Shown: positions 49,428-57,638, counted from the first letter of the stretch. The stretch: DNA of 64,000 nt from Vicinamibacterales bacterium (GCA_030827135.1 JAURFE010000001.1:214569-278568); one strand, 5' to 3'. The notes: generated from the sequence alone by a model not told the origin. Translations and numbers: made by a program.

Positions 49428-50645
49428 ATGTCGATTTTCATGGTCGTCCGCATCGCTCTGAAGGCCCTGAGTCGCAACAAGCTGCGCACGTCGCTGACAA
49501 TGCTCGGGATGATCATCGGCGTCGGCGCGGTGATCACGATGATCGCGCTGGGCAACGGGGCGCAGGCGGCGATTGAAGAACAAATTCGCGGCGCCGGCAC
49601 GAACATGATCACGATCTTCCCGGGCTCGGTCACGACCGGCGCGGTGCGCATGGGTGAGGGTCAGTCGATCCGCCTGATGCCGGCTGATGCGGCTGCCCTC
49701 CGGCAGGCGCCTGGCGTCGCGTTCGTGGCGGAAGGCGTGACGGCGCGCCAGCAGATTGTCGCGGGCGCGGCCAACTGGAACGCATCGATCGTCGGCACCC
49801 ATGTGGACTTCACGCAGGTGAAGTCGTGGCCGATGAAGTATGGGGCGTTCTTCTCCGAGCAGGATGTGCAGAGCGCGGCGAAGGTGGTCGCCCTCGGCGT
49901 GAACGTGGCGGAGGTGCTCTTTGGCGCGGATGTGGATCCGACGGGCCAGAACGTGCGGGTGCGCAATCACGTGGTCAGGGTCGTCGGCGTCATGGCGCCC
50001 AAGGGCGCCTCATCATCGGGCCAGAACCAGGACGACCAGGTGTTCATGCCGTACACCACGGTGCTCAAGAAGATCAGCGGCCAGCAGAATCTGTCCTACA
50101 TCCTTGTCTCGGCTTCGTCCGGTGACAACATCGCCCAGACGGCTGAATCGGTGAAGGCGGCGCTGCGGGTGGCCCATGAGATTCCGCCCGGTGGCGAAGA
50201 TGACTTCCGCGTCCAGACGCAGGACGACATGGTCGCAATGCGGACGGAGCAGGCAAACACGATGACGTCGCTGCTGGCCGGCATCGCGGCCGTATCCCTG
50301 ATGGTCGGCGGCATCGGCATCATGAACATCATGCTCGTTTCGGTGACCGAGCGTACGCGGGAGATCGGGCTGCGCCTCGCGATCGGCGCACGCGGCAGCG
50401 ACGTGCTGAGCCAGTTCCTGGTTGAAGCGCTGGTGATTTCGATTGTCGGGGGTGGCCTCGGGATTGCCTTCGGCTATGGCGCCGCCGAGTTCATCAAGTG
50501 GTACCGCGCGTGGCCCGCAGTCATTCCGATGGACTCGATTCTTCTCTCGTTCGGCGTCGCCGCAGGCATCGGCGTGTTCTTCGGCTTCTACCCCGCCCGC
50601 AAGGCGTCAGCGCTGGATCCGATCGAAGCACTCAGATTCGAGTAG
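49428..50645 (+). CDS. ABC transporter permease, MacB/FtsX family
   Basis: This 405-residue protein has the MacB topology. An N-terminal helix preceded by ALKALSRNKLRTSLTMLGMIIGV leads to a large periplasmic domain (about 50-270). Three C-terminal helices follow, with GGIGIMNIMLVSVTERTREIG and the terminal FGFYPARKASALDPIEALR. Such permeases work with a MacB-type ATPase and often a periplasmic adaptor in export or mechanotransmission. Neither partner is encoded in the window, so this is an orphan permease gene. It ends 22 bp before a REP-like palindrome shared with convergent murA. Confidence 0.87.
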   Translation: MSIFMVVRIALKALSRNKLRTSLTMLGMIIGVGAVITMIALGNGAQAAIEEQIRGAGTNMITIFPGSVTTGAVRMGEGQSIRLMPADAAALRQAPGVAFVAEGVTARQQIVAGAANWNASIVGTHVDFTQVKSWPMKYGAFFSEQDVQSAAKVVALGVNVAEVLFGADVDPTGQNVRVRNHVVRVVGVMAPKGASSSGQNQDDQVFMPYTTVLKKISGQQNLSYILVSASSGDNIAQTAESVKAALRVAHEIPPGGEDDFRVQTQDDMVAMRTEQANTMTSLLAGIAAVSLMVGGIGIMNIMLVSVTERTREIGLRLAIGARGSDVLSQFLVEALVISIVGGGLGIAFGYGAAEFIKWYRAWPAVIPMDSILLSFGVAAGIGVFFGFYPARKASALDPIEALRFE

Positions 50646-50667
50646 ACGGAGCCGTCCGCGATCCGCA

Positions 50668-50694
50668 GTCGGGCGCGCTGGGTTGTAGCGCGCC
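50668..50694 (+). repeat. REP-like palindrome between convergent permease and murA genes
   Basis: GTCG foot, GGCGCGCT, loop GGGTTGT, AGCGCGCC. It lies between the two stop codons (50645 and 50697), where it could end transcripts from both sides. Confidence 0.75.
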
Positions 50695-50696
50695 AA

Positions 50697-51956
50697 TCAC
50701 TCCATCCGTTCCACATCAGCCCCAAGCGCGGTCAGGCGATTGACCAGGTCCGCGTAGCCACGTTCAACGGTCTCGATCTCAAGCACACGGCTCTCGCCAT
50801 CCGCGACCAGCGCGGCGGCGACCAGCGCCATGCCCGACCGGATGTCGCGGCTGTCGAGCACGCGCCCCCGGAGCCGGGATGGGCCGGTGACGATGATGCG
50901 ATGGGAGTCGCAGAGAAAGAGATCAGCGCCCATGGCGCTCAGTTGTTCAAGCGCGAAGAGGCGCAGTTCATACATCCAGTCGTGCAGCAGCGTACGCCCT
51001 TCGGCCTGGGTCGCCAGCACCGTCACGAGCGACACGATGTCGGACGGAAATGCCGGCCAGAGTCCGGTGGTCACCCGTTTGGCCGCGCGCAGCTGGGACC
51101 GGCGCACGACGAACCCGTCGTCGCTCAGATCAAATGACAGCCCCATTTCGGCAAGGACGGCCGTCGTCGGCTCAAGGTCAACCGCGTGGCAGCCGGTGAT
51201 GGTGAGTTCGCTGCCGGTGACGGCACCGACGACGCCCCAACTCGCGGCCTCGATATAGTCGCCGCGCAGCGTGTGCGTGGCGCCCCGACGGGTCTTCGTG
51301 CCGGTCACCCGCAGGGTCGATGTGCCCGCCCCGTCGACCTCGACGCCCATCGCGCGGAGGAACTGACACAGCTCCACCACGTGTGGTTCGCAGGCGGCAT
51401 GGCGAATCTCGGTCACGCCATCCGCCGCAGCGGCCGCCAGCAGCGCAGTCTCGGTGCCCGTGACGCTGGCTTCAAGCAGATACATCGACGCGCCCTGCAA
51501 TCCGGACGACGCGTCAAGCCGATGGCCCGAGGCCCCTTCGGTCACGTGCGCTCCCAGCGCCCCGAGCGCCTTCAGATGGGTGGTGATCGTGCGGCGGGCT
51601 GGAAAGTCCCCTCCGGGCGGCGCCAGGCTCGCCCAGCCCACGCGCGCCACGAGCGCGCCCATGAGCATCACCGACCCACGCAGCCGGCCCACAAGCGCAG
51701 GGTCTGGCGCGCCCGAGGTGATATCCGTGCACGTCACGCGAAGCGTCGAGGTGCCCTCGCCCTCAACGGTCGCGCCCAGCGACCGCAGCAGCGCAATCAT
51801 GACGGCGACGTCGCGAATCTGGGGCACGTTGCGCAGCTCGCACGTATCCGGCGTCAGCACGCACGCGGCCAGCAGCGGCAACGCGGCATTTTTGTTGCCG
51901 TCCACCGCAATTCGACCGGCCAGCCGGCGCCCCCCCCGCACCACTAATGAAGCCAT
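50697..51956 (-). CDS. murA: UDP-N-acetylglucosamine 1-carboxyvinyltransferase with Asp in place of catalytic Cys
   Basis: This 419-residue protein has full length for MurA. Lys22 lies in DGNKNAALPLLA, and the domain end has DSRDIRSGMALVAAALVADG. The loop that in E. coli reads PGGCTIGARPVD reads PGGDFPARRTIT here, so the catalytic cysteine is Asp117; Arg122 and His127 at the following conserved sites are kept. Asp at this position occurs in mycobacterial and chlamydial MurA and makes the enzyme insensitive to fosfomycin. It transfers enolpyruvate to UDP-GlcNAc. It is the last gene of nagZ-ldcA-mpl-murB-murA and shares one base with the murB stop. Confidence 0.93.
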   Translation of the reverse strand: MASLVVRGGRRLAGRIAVDGNKNAALPLLAACVLTPDTCELRNVPQIRDVAVMIALLRSLGATVEGEGTSTLRVTCTDITSGAPDPALVGRLRGSVMLMGALVARVGWASLAPPGGDFPARRTITTHLKALGALGAHVTEGASGHRLDASSGLQGASMYLLEASVTGTETALLAAAAADGVTEIRHAACEPHVVELCQFLRAMGVEVDGAGTSTLRVTGTKTRRGATHTLRGDYIEAASWGVVGAVTGSELTITGCHAVDLEPTTAVLAEMGLSFDLSDDGFVVRRSQLRAAKRVTTGLWPAFPSDIVSLVTVLATQAEGRTLLHDWMYELRLFALEQLSAMGADLFLCDSHRIIVTGPSRLRGRVLDSRDIRSGMALVAAALVADGESRVLEIETVERGYADLVNRLTALGADVERME

Positions 51957-52882
51957 CAGACATCTCCCAGGTACACGATCTCTTCTCTCAGTTGGACACC
52001 GAATTGCTCACCGACGGCCCGCTTCGCCAGGTCGATCAAGGCCCGAATTTCCGACGCGGTCGCGGCACCATTGGTCACGATGAAGTTGGCGTGCACGGGC
52101 GAGATCTGCGCCCCGCCGACGCGCGCCCCCTTCAGGCCGGCCCGGTCAACCAGTGCACCCGACGACCACGGGATTCCGGCGGGCACCACGTCACGCCCGG
52201 GCAGCGGATTCTGAAACACACACCCGGCGCTCGGCAAATGCAGGGGTTGCGTGCGCTTGCGATGCGCCAGCGACGCCTTCGCCACCGCGCGAAGCGCTTC
52301 CGGCGCTCCAGGCGCGGCGAAAAAATCCGCCCACACCACGACCTCGCGAGTCTCGAACAACCGGCTGGTGTCGTAGCCAAATCCCATGGCCGACGCGGGC
52401 TCCTCGCGCCACTCCCCGTGCGGTGTGATCACCGCCACCGTGGACACAAGTTCGCTGATGTCATGGCCACCGTAGTGCGCGTTCCCGTGGATGGCCCCGC
52501 CCACTGTGCCGGGCGTCCCGGCCCAGGCTTCGAGCCCCGCGAGCCCGCGGCCGATCATCCACCGCACCAACCCGTTCATCGTGAGACCGGCCTCCGCGCG
52601 CACGCGATCCCGCGAAGGCTGGCTCACACCGGTGAGTTTCAGCCGGAGGACGATGCCGCGCACACCACGGTCCGACACGAGGACGTTGGACCCGCCCCCA
52701 AGCACGTGCACCGGTTGTCCGGCCGCAGCCGAGGCCTCGATGACCGCGCACAGTTCGCTGACCGACCGCACCTCGACGAGCCAGTCCGCCGGACCGCCCA
52801 CGCCAAACGTCGTCAACGGCGCAAGCGGCGCGTTCGCTCTTGCGCGGGCCTCCCCGACGATCGACGTCAACGTGGTCAGCAC
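51956..52882 (-). CDS. murB: UDP-N-acetylenolpyruvoylglucosamine reductase
   Basis: This 308-residue FAD enzyme has LTTFGVGGPADWLVEV, VLGGGSNVLVSD, AWAGTPGTVGGAIHGNAHYGG and the C-terminal HANFIVTNGAATASEIRALI. It reduces the MurA product to UDP-MurNAc. The catalytic serine region reads PSAGCVFQNP, with Cys where E. coli has Ser229; this variant is found in a fraction of MurB proteins. It follows mpl by 4 bp and overlaps murA by one base. Confidence 0.94.
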   Translation of the reverse strand: MLTTLTSIVGEARARANAPLAPLTTFGVGGPADWLVEVRSVSELCAVIEASAAAGQPVHVLGGGSNVLVSDRGVRGIVLRLKLTGVSQPSRDRVRAEAGLTMNGLVRWMIGRGLAGLEAWAGTPGTVGGAIHGNAHYGGHDISELVSTVAVITPHGEWREEPASAMGFGYDTSRLFETREVVVWADFFAAPGAPEALRAVAKASLAHRKRTQPLHLPSAGCVFQNPLPGRDVVPAGIPWSSGALVDRAGLKGARVGGAQISPVHANFIVTNGAATASEIRALIDLAKRAVGEQFGVQLREEIVYLGDV

Positions 52883-52886
52883 AGCA

Positions 52887-54284
52887 TCAGCCCGCGAGCG
52901 CGGTCAGCAACTTGTCGTGAATGCCGTCGAAGCCGCCGTTGGACATCAGCAGGACGATGTCTCCGGGACCGGCTTCGGCCGCAATGACCTGCACGATGGT
53001 CGCGACATCGGGCAGGTGCCGCGCCTTCCGGCCGCGCTGGTGCAGGGTGTTCACGATGGCATCGACGTCCAGACGCTGATCGTCGGGCAGCGTCGCCCTG
53101 AAGACGGACGCCAGAATCACCTCGTCGGCGCCGGACTCTTCGAACGCGCGCAGAAAGTCGTCCTGAAAAATGCGACGACACGACGTGGCTGACCGGGGTT
53201 CAAAGACGGCCCACAGCCGGCGGTCGGGATGAGTCGACTTGACCGCACGAATTGTCTCGAGGATCGCCGTCGGGTGGTGCGCAAAGTCGTCGTACACGGA
53301 CACCCCGCGCACTTCGCCGCGCTTCTCAAGCCGGCGACGCACCCCCTTGAACCCGCGCAGGCCCTTGCGCAGTGTCTCGGTCGAGAGTCCCACGATGTGC
53401 CCGACCACAAGCGCCGCCAGCGCATTCCGCACGTTGTGTTGCCCGTAGAGCGGGACCTCGAAGTGCCCCAGCGGTTGGCCGAGCTGCGTGACCTCGAAGC
53501 GCGTGAAGTCGCCGCTCGCCGCCAGTTCGCTCGCGCGCCAGTCGGCGTTCGGGGCAAACCCGAATGTCACCACGGGTGAACGGGCCAGCGTCGCCAGCCG
53601 GGTGGCCTCGGGGCAGTCGGCCCCAAGGATGAGGCGGCCATTCTGCGGAATCAGGTTCACAAAACGGCGGAATGCGGTGCGCAGCGACTCCATGTCCGGA
53701 TAGATATCGGCGTGGTCGTATTCGATGTTCCCCACGACTGCGATATCCGGCAGGTACTTCAGAAACTTGGCCGTCTTGTCGAAGAAGGCGCTGTCGTATT
53801 CGTCGCCTTCGATCACGAAGTCGCGGCCGCTCCCCAGGCGGTAGCTGCCATCAAAGTTGTTGGCAATGCCGCCGACCAGCAGACTGGGATCTTCACCACC
53901 AGCCGCCAGCACCCACGCCGCCAGCGACGTGGTGGTCGTCTTCCCGTGTGTACCCGCGATCACAATGGACCGCCGGTCCCACAGAAAGTGCTCGCGAATG
54001 GTCTCGGGCAGCGACAGATACCGCACCTTGCGGTCGAGCACGGCTTCGAGCTCAGCGTTGCCGCGCGAGATGGCGTTGCCCACGACGACCGTATCGATGT
54101 CGCCCGTGATCTGCTCAGCCCGATAGCCGTCGAACACACGAATGCCTTCGCGCGCCAGGAAGTCGCTCATCGGCGGATACACGCCATGGTCCGACCCCTG
54201 CACGTCGAGACCACGCGCCTTGAGCATGGCCGCGAGCGTCGCCATCGCGGTACCGCACACGCCGATAAAATGCACTCGTTTCAC
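52887..54284 (-). CDS. mpl: UDP-N-acetylmuramate:L-alanyl-gamma-D-glutamyl-meso-diaminopimelate ligase (Mpl)
   Basis: This 465-residue Mur ligase has HFIGVCGTAMATLAAML, GSDHGVYPPMSDFL, VVGNAISRGNAELE, the ATP loop GTHGKTTTTS, VIEGDEYDSAFFDK, NIEYDHADIYPDMESL and DDFAHHPTA. YPPMS, NAxSRGN and EYDHADI-type signatures distinguish Mpl from MurC. Mpl attaches recycled tripeptide to UDP-MurNAc. It lies between the recycling genes ldcA/nagZ and the synthesis genes murB/murA, fitting recycling. A dual or MurC-like role cannot be excluded, since murC is not in the window. Confidence 0.85.
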   Translation of the reverse strand: MKRVHFIGVCGTAMATLAAMLKARGLDVQGSDHGVYPPMSDFLAREGIRVFDGYRAEQITGDIDTVVVGNAISRGNAELEAVLDRKVRYLSLPETIREHFLWDRRSIVIAGTHGKTTTTSLAAWVLAAGGEDPSLLVGGIANNFDGSYRLGSGRDFVIEGDEYDSAFFDKTAKFLKYLPDIAVVGNIEYDHADIYPDMESLRTAFRRFVNLIPQNGRLILGADCPEATRLATLARSPVVTFGFAPNADWRASELAASGDFTRFEVTQLGQPLGHFEVPLYGQHNVRNALAALVVGHIVGLSTETLRKGLRGFKGVRRRLEKRGEVRGVSVYDDFAHHPTAILETIRAVKSTHPDRRLWAVFEPRSATSCRRIFQDDFLRAFEESGADEVILASVFRATLPDDQRLDVDAIVNTLHQRGRKARHLPDVATIVQVIAAEAGPGDIVLLMSNGGFDGIHDKLLTALAG

Positions 54285-54296
54285 TGCGCTACCGCC

Positions 54297-55247
54297 TCAT
54301 CCGACAACACACGATTCTTCGATGATCACACGGGGCCGCGCACCGCTCACCACACGCGTGTGCACACCGAGGGGGAGGGTCACCAGCGGCGTCGTGGTGT
54401 GTCCCGACGGAAATCCGATCAACACAGGCCCGGGAAAGGCCTCCAGCGCCTCAGCGACCACCGCGCGTCCCGTCACCGCGCCACCCGGTTCATCACACAT
54501 CGGCAGTTGGCCGACGATGACGGCGGCGGCGCGAGCGAGAAGGCCGGCCTGTGCCAGCTGCACAAACATGCGGTCCAGGCGATACGGCCGTTCCCCCACC
54601 TCGTCGAGGAACAACACACATCCGGCAGGCGGAGAAAACGCCCAGGGTGTGCCGAGCGAACCGAGCAGCTGGCTGATGGTGCCGCCAAACAATGGTCCAT
54701 CGGCCTCACCCGGCCGCACGGATTCAATACCGTCAGGCGCCAGTTCCCCGAGCGGCGCCGGTGTGAGGCTGCCCAGAAAGGTCGCCTGGTCGTAGGCGGA
54801 CGGACCGGCCGAGATTCGTCGATCCAGCATCGGCCCGTGAATCGAGACCATGCCGGCCTGGCACCCCAACCAGCTGTGAAGCGTGGTCAGGTCGCTGTAT
54901 CCGACAAACGCCGCGGGAGGACGTCCAGCGAGATCAGGTGGCGACAGAAACGGCAACATCTGCACACTGCCATAACCGCCACGCACCGCGAGGATGACGT
55001 CCACCGACGCGTCCGCCCAGGCGTCGCTCAGTTGCGCCACGCGCGACTCGGCGCTGCCGGCCACATACGTCTGTCGCTCAAACACGCGATCGTCGTAGAC
55101 CGGCACAAATCCCAGGCGTTCAAGCTCACGAACGCCTGCCTCGAAATCCGCGCGATCAAACGGACTCGCCGGCGCGAGCAGGCGCACGCGGCTGCCCGGC
55201 GCTGCAGCGCGAACCTTCATCAGTCCGCAGCGCGTGCGTTCACTCAC
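54297..55247 (-). CDS. ldcA: LD-carboxypeptidase (peptidase family S66)
   Basis: The protein has 316 residues from the ATG at 55247, which overlaps the nagZ stop by 4 bp; an ATG at 55220 would fit the family start equally well. Family S66 residues are present: the nucleophile Ser in FVGYSDLTTL, Glu in LFLDEVGERPYRLDRM and His in GFPSGHTTTP. It trims the terminal D-Ala from tetrapeptides in cytoplasmic muropeptide recycling, giving the tripeptide used by Mpl. It has no signal peptide, as expected. Confidence 0.9.
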   Translation of the reverse strand: MSERTRCGLMKVRAAAPGSRVRLLAPASPFDRADFEAGVRELERLGFVPVYDDRVFERQTYVAGSAESRVAQLSDAWADASVDVILAVRGGYGSVQMLPFLSPPDLAGRPPAAFVGYSDLTTLHSWLGCQAGMVSIHGPMLDRRISAGPSAYDQATFLGSLTPAPLGELAPDGIESVRPGEADGPLFGGTISQLLGSLGTPWAFSPPAGCVLFLDEVGERPYRLDRMFVQLAQAGLLARAAAVIVGQLPMCDEPGGAVTGRAVVAEALEAFPGPVLIGFPSGHTTTPLVTLPLGVHTRVVSGARPRVIIEESCVVG

Positions 55248-56326
55248 AGGAAAGCCGCCATCCGGGCCGCGACGGCGTGGTGCGCATCACGCCCGATACT
55301 CTCGAGATCGGTGGTCGGAGGCTGCATCAGATGGGCAAAGCGGGTCTTCACACGCGACTGGCGCATCATCGCATCCTCGACACGCGCGAGCGGCAGCCGT
55401 CCCTGTTCCACCGCGTGGATGACGGCTTCAAGCGCTTCGACCTGCTCGTCGAGGGTCGAGTTGCAGAGCAACACGGCATCACAGCCTGCCGCCAACGCCA
55501 TCACCATGGCCTCCGGCAGCGGCCACGTCGCAGCCACAGCCTTCATCCCGAGGTCATCACTGATGACGAGTCCGTCAAACCCCAACTGCCCCTTGAGCAC
55601 GTCGGTGACGACGGTGCGCGACAACGTCGCGGGCAGATCGTCGTCGAGTGATGGCACCAGCACATGCGCAGTCATGATCGTACCAAGGCCCTCGGCGATC
55701 GCCGCCCTGAACGGCGCAAACTCGATCGCGTTGAGTCTGTCGGGGGGATGTTCCACGAGCGGCAGTTCAAGGTGTGAGTCCGTGCTCGTGTCGCCATGGC
55801 CTGGGAAGTGTTTGCCGCAGGCGACGATGCCGGCCTCGTGCAGCGCGCGCACCATGGCGGCGCCGATTCGCGCCACCACGTCCGCGGTCTCGCCAAACGC
55901 ACGGTCCCCGATGATCGGATTCTTCGGGTTCGTGTGAATATCGAGCACCGGCGTGTAATCGAGATTGATCCCGACGCCGCGCAGTTCCGCAGCCAGCGCC
56001 GCCGCGAACTCGCCGACCAACCGCTCGTCGCCGCTGCGGCCCAGCGTGATCATGGGCGGCCATTCGGTGAACGGGCGCCGCAGCCGCGCGACGCGTCCGC
56101 CTTCCTGGTCCACACTGACCCACAAGGGCCAGTCCTGGGCAAGGTCGGCCGACTCGCGCGACAGTTCCGCGACCTGCGCCGGCTCCGCGATGTTGCGCGC
56201 GAAATAGATGACGCCACCGAGATCAAACTGGGCGGCCACACGTTTCAGATCTGCAGGAACGGCGTGTCCTGAGAAACCGACGATCGCCAGTTGTCCCACG
56301 TGACGCCGAAGATCGCGAAGCGACAT
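55244..56326 (-). CDS. nagZ: Beta-N-acetylhexosaminidase (glycoside hydrolase family 3, NagZ-like)
   Basis: This 360-residue single-domain GH3 protein has GGVIYFARNI, VSVDQEGGRVARL, LDYTPVLDIHTNP, KHFPGHGDTSTDSHLELP (the catalytic His/Asp dyad loop) and the nucleophile in LVISDDLGMKAV. It has no signal peptide, fitting cytoplasmic removal of GlcNAc from anhydro-muropeptides. It is the first gene of the leftward operon; TATACT lies 8 bp before its ATG. It diverges from a GHMP kinase gene that could act on a released sugar. Confidence 0.92.
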   Translation of the reverse strand: MSLRDLRRHVGQLAIVGFSGHAVPADLKRVAAQFDLGGVIYFARNIAEPAQVAELSRESADLAQDWPLWVSVDQEGGRVARLRRPFTEWPPMITLGRSGDERLVGEFAAALAAELRGVGINLDYTPVLDIHTNPKNPIIGDRAFGETADVVARIGAAMVRALHEAGIVACGKHFPGHGDTSTDSHLELPLVEHPPDRLNAIEFAPFRAAIAEGLGTIMTAHVLVPSLDDDLPATLSRTVVTDVLKGQLGFDGLVISDDLGMKAVAATWPLPEAMVMALAAGCDAVLLCNSTLDEQVEALEAVIHAVEQGRLPLARVEDAMMRQSRVKTRFAHLMQPPTTDLESIGRDAHHAVAARMAAFL

Positions 56327-56334
56327 ACCGCCAC

Positions 56335-56340
56335 AGTATA
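56335..56340 (-). promoter_or_regulatory. Candidate -10 box for the nagZ operon, start-proximal
   Basis: The minus strand reads TATACT, 8 bp before the nagZ ATG at 56326. The 26-bp divergent spacer leaves little room, so both promoters must extend into the opposite gene. No -35 is recognisable. Confidence 0.35.
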
Positions 56341-56352
56341 AACGGGGGGATA

Positions 56353-57363
56353 ATGTCTGCCGTGCGTATTACAGCTTCTGCGCCGACGCGCATTGACCTT
56401 GCCGGCGGCACGTTCGACATCTGGCCCCTCTATCTCTTCCACGACCGCGCACAGACGATCAACGCGGCGCTCAGCCTGCGCGCCACCGGCGTCCTCCAGT
56501 CGCGCACCGACAGCCGCATCGTCCTCCGGTCGGAAGATACCGGCGATGTCGTGGAGGCCGCGTCCGTCAGGGATCTTGATCTCGACCGGCTGCCTCTTGT
56601 CGCGCGCCTGGTGCACCTGTTCCTCGAGGGCACCGGCACAGGCATCGAGGTGACCACGCGTTCCGAGTCCCCTGTCGGTGCCGGTATCGCCGGCTCGTCG
56701 GCGATGAACGTCGCGTTGACCGGCGGACTGGCGGCCTTCACCGGGCGGACGTTGAGCGACGACGAACTGCTGGCGATTGCGATGAACGTCGAAGCGCAGG
56801 TCATCCGCGTGCCGACGGGTGCGCAGGATTACCGGCCGGCGCTGTATGGCGGTGTCTCCGCGGTGGAACTCACGGCCACCGGCATCCGCCGCGTGGCGCT
56901 TCCGGTGGAAGCCGACGCTCTCGCCGCCCGGATTGTTGTGGCATACACGGGCGCGTCCCGAAACTCGGGGATCAACAACTGGGATGTCATGAAGCGCCGC
57001 ATCGACGGCGACCCGGCCGTGATCGCCGCGTTTGACGGCATCCGAGACGCGGCGGTGAGCATGCGTGACGCGTTGACCGCAGGCAACTGGGCCGCGGCGG
57101 GCCGCTCCCTCGCGGCCGAGTGGGCCTGCCGCTCGACGTTGGCGCCGGGCGTCACCACACCCGACATCAGTGCCCTGCTGGCGGCGGCGACGGCTGCGGG
57201 TGCCTGGTCGGGCAAAGTCTGCGGTGCGGGTGGCGGCGGTTGCCTCTTCTGCCTCGTGCCCCCCGAACGCAAGCCCGGGGTGGCCGATGCGCTCCGGCTC
57301 GGTGGCGCGCGGGTGCTTGACTGTACGATTGAGGCCGACGGCTTGCAGATTTCGAGGGACTGA
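56353..57363 (+). CDS. GHMP-family sugar kinase, substrate unassigned
   Basis: This 336-residue protein has the three GHMP regions: substrate/N-terminal SAPTRIDLAGGTFDIWP, the ATP loop SPVGAGIAGSSAMNVAL (near 108-124), and the C-terminal GKVCGAGGGGCLFCLV. It resembles heptose-7-phosphate and related 1-kinases more than galactokinase. It probably phosphorylates a sugar at the anomeric or another hydroxyl. Divergence from nagZ by 26 bp makes an amino sugar from peptidoglycan turnover a candidate substrate (inference). HddA-like heptose kinase or fucokinase-like activity are alternatives. Confidence 0.8.
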   Translation: MSAVRITASAPTRIDLAGGTFDIWPLYLFHDRAQTINAALSLRATGVLQSRTDSRIVLRSEDTGDVVEAASVRDLDLDRLPLVARLVHLFLEGTGTGIEVTTRSESPVGAGIAGSSAMNVALTGGLAAFTGRTLSDDELLAIAMNVEAQVIRVPTGAQDYRPALYGGVSAVELTATGIRRVALPVEADALAARIVVAYTGASRNSGINNWDVMKRRIDGDPAVIAAFDGIRDAAVSMRDALTAGNWAAAGRSLAAEWACRSTLAPGVTTPDISALLAAATAAGAWSGKVCGAGGGGCLFCLVPPERKPGVADALRLGGARVLDCTIEADGLQISRD

Positions 57364-57366
57364 ATT

Positions 57367-57393
57367 GGCGCGCTCAAGACCAGCGCGCCCTGC
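57367..57393 (-). repeat. REP-like palindrome 3 bp after the GHMP kinase stop
   Basis: The minus strand reads GCAG, GGCGCGCT, loop GGTCTTG, AGCGCGCC. It is nearly the twin of the copy at 49350-49376, including the GCAG foot and the 2-3-bp distance from the stop codon. Confidence 0.75.
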
Positions 57394-57410
57394 GTGTTGA
57401 GGGGACAGCT

Positions 57411-57638
57411 ATGGCGAAAACGCTCGATGTGATCCGGAAGCTTTACTTCAACACGACCAGGTCCACGGTCCAGAAGGACCTCGACAAGGCGATTGATTTG
57501 TTCAAGACGTTGAAGACCGACGAGGACCGAGAAAAGGCCGCGGTGTTTATGGACGGCCTGTCCCAGATGCGTTCGGAGTGGGGGGTGCGTCCCGGTAAAA
57601 CTCCGACACGTTTGCCGAAGAAATCGTCACAGTCCTGA
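57411..57638 (+). CDS. Small hypothetical protein
   Basis: This 75-residue, Lys-rich, helical protein (VIRKLYFNTTRSTVQKDLDK, then LKTDEDREKAAVFMDGLSQM) has an ATG preceded by GGGGACAG. I do not recognise the family. The first two-thirds show strong GC3 codon bias, supporting translation. Its last 92 bp overlap the 3' end of the convergent rodZ-like gene, so one of the two C-termini may be shorter in vivo. Confidence 0.55.
   Translation: MAKTLDVIRKLYFNTTRSTVQKDLDKAIDLFKTLKTDEDREKAAVFMDGLSQMRSEWGVRPGKTPTRLPKKSSQS

Noticed and set aside
52887-54284. Annotation as MurC
   Set aside because: YPPMS, NAISRGN and the EYDHADIYPDMESL stretch match Mpl, and the gene follows ldcA and nagZ; MurC lacks these signatures.
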